Below, piece by piece: positions 55,446 through 64,000 of a stretch of DNA of 64,000 nucleotides. The notes beneath the pieces were generated by a model. That model did no database searches. It was given only the letters and a program-made list of their open reading frames with translations, and was not told the origin of the DNA. Origin of the DNA: Argopecten irradians (Eukaryota; Mollusca; Bivalvia; Pectinida; Pectinidae); assembly GCF_041381155.1 (NCBI RefSeq), contig NC_091137.1, positions 20,381,655-20,445,654 of the forward strand. The letters are read 5' to 3'. Made by a program: the position numbers and the translations under genes. How positions within the stretch are numbered: position 1 is the first letter of the stretch; the number at the start of each line of letters is the position of its first letter.

Positions 55446-56699
55446 TGGAAAGTGGGTTTATATTGGAAAAAAACCTCTATGCATTTGGTGTGTTTCTGTT
55501 AATCACTGTCTCTGTAACCAAAACATGAAATTATGATATCAGTATACCTTCAAACTTGTTATTGAGTTATATTGTTGATGAGTTTTATCTGTTCATATAT
55601 TGATTTCTTAATTGTCATTTACGATGTAATAAGTGTTAATTTTGTTTATATTCAAAATGCAAGACCAAATAATTTACAGTACGTCTTGATTTCATTCAAT
55701 GTGTGCGTGTATACGTATATCACTTCCATATTTCTACCTAAGCATGCCTAATATTTCCCCCAATTTGCCTCTCTACCTATCTATACTTATCTACCCGACG
55801 AATAAGATAACATTGATGGATGCTTGTTCCACATTTTATTTTATTTTCCATCATTTAGGGGCGCTGGTGTACCGCTTGTGTTGTGACATATTGTTGAAAA
55901 TGTAATAGAAATATGGTTACCACGGGAACCACTATGTATGTCAGAAGCAATATTACGAGTCACCATCAGCATGTATGTTTCAGACTCCTATATTCGTTAT
56001 TTTATCCGTCAGAAGTTGATCATTCTGACATTTTACACAAAGAGTTGCGATTTCTTATCATTGCCCTCTTGCCTTTTTTCGATTTTTTAGTTGATTTCAA
56101 TCAAATAAATGTCTGTGAAATCTGTACAGAAAAGTTGATGTTATATATAATATCCCATAGAAGCAGAGTTAGGTCTGACTATTGAGTCAAAATAAAATAG
56201 TATCATATTTCTATAACTCAAAATTGGGTACAATGGGACAAAACTTTCGAAAAAGAATACTGAGGTGCCCAAAAAAGAAGAACATTCTGCTTCGTCTCCT
56301 TTAGGTGAAATAAATTAGTATCTAGAAAGGCAGCATAGAAATCATACGGCACATTTTTGCCGATTTATTGTATTCATAAAAATGTTGTGATATAACTTAT
56401 CTAAAGATTGTTCCTTTTGTCCCATTGCTTGGAAATCGTAAAAGGCGACTAAATTTGGAATCTTATTTTTGCTACGTAAATATGAATATATTGGATTGAT
56501 TTCTGTATCATGGAAAACAAACCTTAGGATTAAGATTTCTCTCCCGAAACCACTTGTATGTCACTTAACACCAGTTATTACTAACACATCGGTCTTTTAT
56601 ACAATATTTTGAATGCATGGCGTGTTTCATAGAAACTTTGGATACATTCTATACAAAATAACCTTCAAAATATGTCAAATATGTGGTCTTAGGCGACAA
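55446..56699. other. Intergenic, nothing recognised
   Basis: No supported gene. Open frames at 55699-55905 and 55913-56185 have no recognisable content. Confidence 0.4.
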
Positions 56700-57238
56700 A
56701 GCCTTGACTTTCGGCACATAATTTCACCTACAAGGCAGCAGGTAGCCCGAGATACACAAGACATATATCTGTCATAATGTCAATGTCTGGTGTCATGGCC
56801 TGAGTATCAATCTCACAAGGGCGAGCGCTCCACAAAAGGCCAAAAATGAGGCGGTGTCAAGATAGGCGTTAGGTAGTCAGTTCGGAAGAAGAAAAAAGAT
56901 AAGACCCTAAATTTAGTCGCCTTTTATGATTATGCAATAGGGACAGCAGCGCTCAGCATACATGGAGTGCGACGACTGGTTCGCCCGTTGTCAGTATAAT
57001 GTGACCGGGTGGGGTGTATTGCTTGGTGTCTTCGGCGGCATGCTTCAGTGATATAGCACTATAAAAAGGGCAACAGTTCCACTATATACAAGAAGACACA
57101 ACATGAATATACCGCAGTCTCCCTAAACACGCACCTCACACAACATACACGCACCACACCGCATACATGGGAGGCCGTCCATACATGATCATAGCTGTTA
57201 ATAGGACGTTACTGAATCAAACAAACAAACAAACAAAG
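56700..57238 (+). mobile_element. Interspersed repeat ending in (AAAC)n, retroposon-like
   Basis: Contains CCTAAATTTAGTCGCCTTTT, GGAGTGCGACGACTGG, GTGACCGGGTGGGGTGTATT, TTCGGCGGCATGCTTCAGTG, GCACTATAAAAAGGGC and a final AGCTGTTAATAGGACGTTAC, followed by AAACAAACAAACAAACAAAGG. The tail of simple repeats suggests retroposition. I recognise the general style as common in bivalve genomes but cannot name the family. Confidence 0.55.
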
Positions 57239-58806
57239 GTACAATTCTAACGCCCTACCTGCAGGGCTGAAAATAGTATGAGCCCGGAAAAAAAATTCTT
57301 CCAAAGAGGTATAATCAGTACTACCCCTTCACCTGGTATCATCCTTTTGTTTTTATATCTCGTTTTTCACACTTCCTTTTTACTAATTTGTTTACATAAA
57401 AAGAATATTTATTCAAAGTTATTTATAAGGGATAATGGACAATGTGCTTTGTGTGACTTTTTAGTCAGTCATTGCTGCATGTATGTTGGTATTGTCATTA
57501 ATCTTAAAACTATAAATCCGACACCTTTCTCTCTAGTTAATATAGCTCAAATCCAAATACTGATAGCTGATTAGTTAGGGATAATCAGCTGTTATTTCTA
57601 GTGGACGAAAACACTGTATGTGCTGTAAAAGCCATTGTGTAGTTAAATGATATATGACTACTGTTACCATTCCTTAACTGTTTACATGCAAGACCCCGTA
57701 AAATGCCGAGGTTTGAATGTGAAGGGCGGTGCCAAGGTGCCTAATAATAACACATAAAATAAAGGATATTGTGTCGCTTTTGTGTGTGGATTTAAACACA
57801 ACAGTCGACCAGAACAACAATATTATTGTGATCCTCTTATCACAGCACAATAGTCACACTGGGTATGTAAGTCGACTTGGAGCTGATACTAAAACAAAGA
57901 GTCAGATAAAAACTTAGGCCAAGTTAAGGTCATATATCTATGGCCAATCAACCACCATTTATATTACGATCCTAAACAAAATGGTTGGTTTCAATCACTC
58001 TATAAAAATGTTTGAAACCTGACTATTAACCAGACAAAGAGAAACCTCGGCAAGTGAATGTCATTTAAACATTTATGTCCATGATAGTGCTTAACAAATA
58101 CCTGGGTCATACCAAGGTTATAAAAAAGAAAGTCTTACACACCACGTTGAATGGAAACCTTGGTCTCCGATAGAAACATACGGGTCTTGTAATTTTGAAG
58201 TGACTCAATAGATACTGGGATCCTATCGTCAATACACTAACCATTGGCGTTTAAAATTTTTAAAATAGTTCTTTTACTGGAATACAAATAAAACTGAAAA
58301 ATCAATGATACTTCTTGAAGTTGGCATTGAAAAAAGGAGGATCAAAGCCCATTTGTAAACAAGACATACGAAAACCCCACAAACTTCAACAGATAAGCCT
58401 TAATTTGTTAAATTGTGTCAACAGTCCTTGGTACAAATAAATATATATATGTATATACATGTTGACTATTTAAAGTGAAACATCTATGACGTTTCCGTAT
58501 GAATGCATCTTGCAGACGTGATAACGTTAACTTCAGCTTACAGCGCCCCTAGAGTGACATTGCTGCCTAATACACACACAATGTGTATCAGTGTACGCTA
58601 ATACGTGACCATTCGGAGTTTCTCTACAGCTTTTATCTACCGCGCAACCAGCCACCGTGGACCAGCAATGAACGTGTTATCAGAATGCTGTCAAAAGGTG
58701 GGACAGTGAGCGAGTGCAGGGTACTCGTTATAGTATCAGTTATAAAATCTTCATGGCTTAGATACATAGACTAGACTGGTGGAGAAGTGTCGCAGCAAAG
58801 TACACA
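57239..58806. other. Upstream region of the desaturase/hydroxylase gene
   Basis: No coding sequence supported. The transcription start is probably in the last few hundred bases before 58807. No deciding core-promoter motif seen. Confidence 0.4.
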
Positions 58807-61800
58807 ATGCCGGAGTTCACGGAACAGACAAAAGATGGAGCGGCTAAAGTGGTTTTTATGATAGTAGTTTTCATAGCTGCAACTGCAACGAGAGGTAAAG
58901 TACTATACTAGAGTATGTGATGACGTAGGTGTAGTCCATTCTAAGATAAATTGAAGAGAGATTCCTTGGAATTTATACGTGATCCCTTGGTTATAATCAA
59001 TACATTGTCTTGGCACACAGCCTTCAGACAGTGTATGTTACACATGTTGTTATATATCACATTGTTTATATACATATAACAGCTACTTCTGGTCCATAAC
59101 ATTCGGACAACTAGATAGTCGGTGTTCCACACATTATAGTATTTTCGGCGCCCCCATATCCAATAAGCTAATATACAGGAACTTTATTATTAGTATCTGT
59201 TTTATATCTGGGATTTTTATGTTCAGTTTAAACGTCAAAGATATAATGCTTATTTCACTTGACCTTGTGTCTGTGGCATGACAAAAGTAAATATGTATAT
59301 TTGCATAAACCATCTAAGTAATTAAAAAAAACACGTTAAAGTAAGCTGACAAATAAAATTACATCGCAATATCGATTTGTTAGCGGGATGCTGAATCATC
59401 GCCGTCTGTCGTTACTATCGCATACTATAACTGGCAGCTGTGTGTGGTGGCGAGAGACGGCCCTTCTCTTGTTTCCATTCTATAAAACTTTCAATAGTAT
59501 GTTGTGTAACATGTGTGACATGTGAAGAATTTATTATCACCCTGCAGGTGTGCTAAAGACCTCCTTTACCAAGGAAGAGAGACTATGGATAGATAGATCT
59601 GAATTACTCACTGTTTTATTTTATTTCCAATGTATTCCATTCTGTATAATAAATGATCGCTAAATAAACAGTGACATGTTTAAGAGAAACAGACAGGATG
59701 GATGACCTGGTACAATTTTATCTCCCAACTTTCTCTTCAATTCGCTATTTAATGCTACACTCGGTCAGATGCATGGTTAACCGTTCCTGTTGAAGCTAAC
59801 AACGGTTTTGAAGGGAATTTTCAAATATCCACAAGCCACTTTAATTCGGTCATATTCACATAACCATCACAGAAATAGCTCTTTAATCTTTTGTGGCGAT
59901 CTTACTGCTTCAAGGACTTAGTACTGTTAAATTTAGGTGCATGAGCAAACCTGTGATATTAACAAGCATTATATATTTACTGTGAAGTACTAGACTACAC
60001 ATTAGTAGTGACATTAACGAAAAAGATATCCGCTCTAAACGTCCAATGGAAAATGATGCAACAATTCGCAATCACAACATATCCTGGCGGATTTCCTATG
60101 GCGTTGTGCCGCGGGCACCAAGGTTATTTACAGAATTGATATCAGTCGAGTAGGAAGTAAGTTGCAAATTAATAAATATTAATTGCTATTGCTGCGACTT
60201 CAGTCTTTTTTCTGAACGATCTGCATTGTTTATTATAGGGGACTGGCTACTCTTTTTGGTGTACCTAAGTAAGTCACAATGGCAGACGACGATGATCGAC
60301 ATCTCCAGTCTGACAGACGCTGTCAATGCCTCCGTGCCATCAGATGACGTAGGCTTACTTGAGAGCTGGAAGTTACAAAACCTACCGATCTTCCTCCTGC
60401 TGGCCGTCTCTGTGTCATTCATCATGTATTACGGAATAGCTTTTGGATTTATGTGGTTCTTCTACATAAATCGTCGAGACAAGGTATCAGTATGACCTCC
60501 AATAAAAGTGCTAAAATATCATCTAACTACCTTAAGTCTTTATCCTACACCTGTGAAAAAGATGTGTGGCGTCACTATACTAGTAGAGACTACTTTTCTT
60601 TTTACATTGAAAAACGAAACTTGGGAAACGCCACCTTAGTAGTTTAGAATAACCTTATCGTACTGCAAGAGGTATATTTGTACCCAACTACACCAAACTA
60701 AAGGTATGGGTAAAGTAATAGTATAAACGAGAAGTTATAAAATCACCTTTATTATTTAGTTGGGGATTAAGGTCGGCTGCTTAGTCCGGTCTTTAAGTAA
60801 ATTCATATTTACTTTGAAACCATCTACCTGTTGTAAATATTAGGTGAAAAGACATAAGATCATCATACTGGATCATGCTACTGGAGAGTTTTCCTTTGCG
60901 TAATAAAAATGGAGGAATGGGTCGTTTTGTTTTATATGGCTAGCATAATGAAGAAATAAGGTAATTAGGTCAGGTTAATGAGCTGTTAGCTCTGGGAGAA
61001 GATAGAGGTATAAGATCAAGGATAACCCTTTAACTCTAACCTCTTTAGGAGAAAATTGTAAGTAAAAGATTCCAAACACACTTTAGCATATAGTGCTCGC
61101 GTTGAGAACGAGAAGTCGATAGTTTGAGCCCAGGCTCAGACAATATGTTTTTATTACTTTTTATGTTATAAAGGGCAGCATACATAACATAAATGGCACA
61201 ATGCACGATATAGTCGTAGGTATATATGCGAAGTTAATCAATTCAACACCTGCCGTTTACTAGCCTATAACTACTGTTACATAAAAACTAAGTTAAACCT
61301 GCAGTGTTATAATACACATTAATCACGCGAAACGTTCCTGTTGACACGCGGGTCATTTGGTGACCTATATACCGATACCCGATATATATACCTATTGAGG
61401 AAATATAGATGAATCAGATCTCTGACCTGCAATGTACGCTATATTTAGTACCTATGCCTGATAAACCGTTAGTCGGCTGCCGAGTCGGATAATAATCTAT
61501 GTTATTGTTCCAGTGGGTTAATTTAATGTATTAAAATAAATGATTAACTGCTAAGCCTGTCAGTATTATGTCAACATTAGAGGTGTGGTCATTCATCAGA
61601 TAATATTTTACCAGGCAGGATCAGGGGTCACGTAGTTTTATCAGGTTTCGGATGGATGGGTGGTTACTCAAGCAGTTTGAATTTTGAGTAAATTAAGTTA
61701 GTGATCTGTCAATAGAATACCATTTTATTTAGAAACTGTATACTACTACAAGTGAGCAAACAACAAAACATTACTTGACCCGTAGTTTAAAGTAAACTTT

Positions 61801-63704
61801 AATTGACCTTACCTCCTTTAAAACTACTGTTGTCGCCGATAAAATATTTACACAATGTTCTGCGGTATTACACGTTCCACGGATCGTTCGTTTTGTTTAT
61901 AGAAAATGTGCAGATGTAAAAGTCTCGAAATTTGATCTCATGAATTGTTGTTAAAAGTGAGGAAACGTACAATATCTTGAGAAATGATCATACAAACTAA
62001 TGAATACATATATACACGCATCTACCTCATAAGTACCTGACAGATAAATCTAGAATTCAAATTAAAGGAATAATAGACACCTGTTTAAACTTAAATCATT
62101 AGGAACTGTCTTAAGATTATCCCGACATGTTTTGTTTGATAACACATGTCGCTATTTGTCTGACTTTAAATCGGTAATGACCAAGATAATTATCTGGTAA
62201 ATGTTTCAACACTTACCCATCTCCTTGACTTCCATTTGCTCGCCTGATTCGTTTCTCCATGTTTGAAATTTTGATTCTGTTGCGAATGTTCCTGTCGAAA
62301 CAGTGTTCGTTTTTATGCCTATCAGATGTCTATAGACAATATGAGATAACAAATCCACAAATAGTTCCGTCACACAAACAGTGTCCATGTTTGGCCTTAT
62401 TAAAATATCTGTCCTTATCTCCAGTTCCGGTTTTAATGTCCCGTCATGTGCCTTCACGATCGACAGGGCTGATACTTTATCTACAATGGATGTGTAATTG
62501 AACCAATCAAAGAAGAATTTCGTGGAATTGAAAGAATTGAAAGAGGCAGTCATTCCGTTTTAATAAAAATTAAATAAACATAAAAATTGCGTCATTTTTT
62601 ATGTAATGATTGAATCAGTACCATTGGTTTTGTATATATAATATTCTCATCAAGAAGAAGAAGAAAGAAGAAGAAGAACAAGAAGAAGGAGAAAAGCAAT
62701 AATTTAGGCCTTAAACAACACTGGAATAATGGCGCTTTATCATCTGCAGTACCATTCATTCAATTTGATTATGTCCTTGGTGTTTTATATTAACAAAATA
62801 CCCCAGATGTATAGGCGTACAGAAATAATTGATGTGTTTAAAACAAAATACCCCAGATGTATAACCGTACAGAAAGAATTGATGAGCTTAAAACTTTTGT
62901 ACTTCTATATCGTTTCTCCTTTTTGTCTGCCAAGGGCTTTCTAACTATTCCCTCCTTGGTTAGTGAAGATGTAATACATGTGTGATTTTATTGCTTCTTT
63001 ATATTTCTGCAGGCCCATGAGTGGAAATGTCAACCGACCAAGTTCCTGACGCCGGCAAATGAGAGGCACGAGATTCTGCTGGGATCTGCGAACATGCTGT
63101 TTGGTTCTCTGGTGTCGGGACTAATAGCCTGTTATATCACAAACGGTGGTATGTCATACATACTGTCCCGTAGTGACACGATGATTTTTATTTACTCTAA
63201 ATGACTAAGATTGTCGATGGAACCTTTAACAATGGAACTTGGACGATTTTCACCTAGGACGATTTTCACCTAACAGCAAATACATTACAAAGCCTAATCT
63301 CTGTTCAAAGGTAGGATAAATTTAACTAATTGATCATCTCAAAAAACTCTGAACAAGATCAACCGCAGTCTGTCTAAGATTTCGAATTCTATTCAAAACG
63401 AATAATTTGAATATTCCAAACTATTTTTTCTTCACAGGATACTGTAAGATGTACTATGGTCTCTCTGACTATGGCTGGAGTTATCTGCCCTTCTCTGCCT
63501 TTGCCATGTTTATGTACAACGACTGTTTAGCGTATTACCTCCACCGTCTATTCCACTACCCGTTCCTGTACCGACATATCCACAAGGTGCACCACCGTTA
63601 TCACCAACCTACCGCCTTCTCCGCTGTAGCCATGCACCCGGCCGAGTTTGTTCTCTACCAGGGATATTTGGCCGCCATCCCTTTCATGGTCCCCATACAT
63701 CCAG
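58807..63704 (+). CDS. Fatty acid hydroxylase/sterol desaturase superfamily protein, 5' four exons
   Basis: Integral ER membrane di-iron oxygenase acting on a lipid, possibly a sterol or fatty acid; substrate not readable. Exons are 58807-58894, 60239-60483, 63013-63148 and 63438-63704, phases consistent, about 245 residues so far. The last visible codon is split, so the gene continues off the right edge. Exon 1 has a hydrophobic segment (VVFMIVVFIAATA). Exon 2 has another (FLLLAVSVSFIMYYGIAFGF). Exon 3 carries KFLTPANERHEILLGSANML and a third hydrophobic stretch. Exon 4 carries the first two metal-ligand motifs, HRLFH (HX3H) and HKVHH (HX2HH), then FSAVAMHPAEF, the usual TxFxxxAxHPxE block. 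The final histidine motif is expected in missing exons. Order and spacing match SC5D-like and bacterial sterol desaturase family proteins. Which subfamily is uncertain. Start chosen as the first ATG in frame with exon 2. Confidence 0.85.
58895..60238 (+). other. Intron 1 of the hydroxylase gene
   Basis: GT donor (AGAG|GTAAAG) to TATTATAG acceptor. I see no repeat with clear ends and no other gene in it. Confidence 0.5.
62206..62553 (-). CDS. Hypothetical antisense exon, no recognised domain
   Basis: A 115-codon open frame on the minus strand, starting MTASFNSFNSTKFFFDWFNY. It runs to a good splice donor (GAGATGG|GTAAGTGT near 62211-62218), so it could be a first coding exon nested in the hydroxylase intron. 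Composition is protein-like, with several charged and cysteine residues, but I recognise no family and could not find a following exon. It may be chance or a transposon remnant. Confidence 0.25.
   Translation of the reverse strand: MTASFNSFNSTKFFFDWFNYTSIVDKVSALSIVKAHDGTLKPELEIRTDILIRPNMDTVCVTELFVDLLSHIVYRHLIGIKTNTVSTGTFATESKFQTWRNESGEQMEVKEMGKC
62650..62694. repeat. GAA/AAG microsatellite
   Basis: Imperfect (AAG)n with a few interruptions, about 45 bp. Confidence 0.85.
62792..62890. repeat. 50-bp tandem duplication
   Basis: AACAAAATACCCCAGATGTA and the following CGTACAGAAA.AATTGATG occur twice, 50 bp apart (CCCCAGATGT at 62801 and 62851), with a few substitutions. Confidence 0.85.
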
Positions 63705-64000
63705 GTATACCAATAAAAATATGTACCTAATAATTACAAAACGAGAATCTATTACACATAGAGCGATAAGGATTCTTGCGGAGATTTCTAAAAGTAAAAA
63801 TAAAATTGTCAATTACCCCTACTTCATCAACTCAATTTTAGTACATGTTCAGCATCATAAATTCAGATATTTGAAATTTCTCCCTGAAAAGGAATTTTAA
63901 ATACCGTCGTTTTGGAAAAGCAGATATTTAAATGACAATCAAATCAAAATCTTATTCGAATATTCAACAAACAAAGTATATAATCGTATGTGTGTATTGG
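63705..64000 (+). other. Start of intron 4 of the hydroxylase gene
   Basis: Begins with donor GTATAC after CATCCAG. No exon recognised before the right edge. Confidence 0.5.

Larger units (their letters stand above)
60484..63012 (+). other. Intron 2 of the hydroxylase gene
   Basis: Contains the antisense open frame at 62206-62553, a GAA-type microsatellite (62650-62693) and a 50-bp duplication (62795-62890). A tRNA-like stretch at 61085-61140 is discussed under rejected items. Confidence 0.5.

Noticed and set aside
61085-61145. tRNA-like stretch (TAGCATATAGTGCTCGC ... GTTTGAGCCCAGGC)
   Set aside because: A- and B-box-like words are present, but I cannot pair an acceptor stem or a proper anticodon arm. 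At most a decayed tRNA-derived repeat.

Overview
The window is eukaryotic nuclear DNA. It is AT-rich, its genes are split into many short exons with GT-AG junctions, and it carries a dense, varied load of non-autonomous repeats. The gene set (animal type heavy-chain amino acid transporters, a HNK-1 type carbohydrate sulfotransferase, a FAM69/DIPK1 protein) and the style of the repeats point to a lophotrochozoan, most likely a bivalve mollusc. The species call is inference and I could not search for it.

Layout. (1) 972-3399, plus strand: the last five exons of a PIG3/TP53I3-like quinone oxidoreductase; the N-terminus lies off the left edge. (2) 5614-10577, minus strand: a Golgi carbohydrate sulfotransferase of the HNK-1/CHST8-14 family, converging on gene 1. 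(3) 18053-26259, plus strand: a five-exon DIPK1/FAM69-type protein whose 5.4 kb last intron holds two large nested repeat elements. (4) 33791-39457 and 42312-47496, both minus strand: two tandem copies of an 11-exon SLC3 heavy-chain gene (rBAT/4F2hc-like). Exon phases match throughout, and both copies have lost the glycosidase nucleophile. (5) 58807 to the right edge, plus strand: the first four exons of a membrane-bound fatty acid hydroxylase/sterol desaturase superfamily enzyme. No operon-like cooperation is expected. The only functional pairing is the SLC3 duplicate pair, which should assemble with SLC7 light chains encoded elsewhere.

The space between genes is mostly repeats. There are at least four Helitron-like elements capped by hairpins and filled with tandem core repeats (7.7, 12.5, 20.8, 23.4 and 28.8 kb, plus an end at the left edge). 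There is a long inverted-repeat (foldback) element at 20.2-22.9 kb, several palindromic MITEs (3.5, 9.0 and 48.1 kb), and relics of three non-LTR retrotransposon 3' ends (15.8, 38.2 and 51.5 kb). There is also a 2.4 kb minisatellite at 48.5-50.9 kb with 40-bp units organised into a 16-unit (640-bp) higher-order repeat, and several smaller tandem arrays.

The observations most worth following are these: the higher-order minisatellite; the shared cap anatomy of the hairpin elements, where stem sequences differ but pairing is kept; one such element ending about 14 bp before a DIPK1 splice acceptor; a 34-bp tandem array that contains the stop codon of the oxidoreductase and is split by a MITE; a GC-AG intron in one SLC3 copy only; and three sulfotransferase stem exons of identical phase that could be mutually exclusive.
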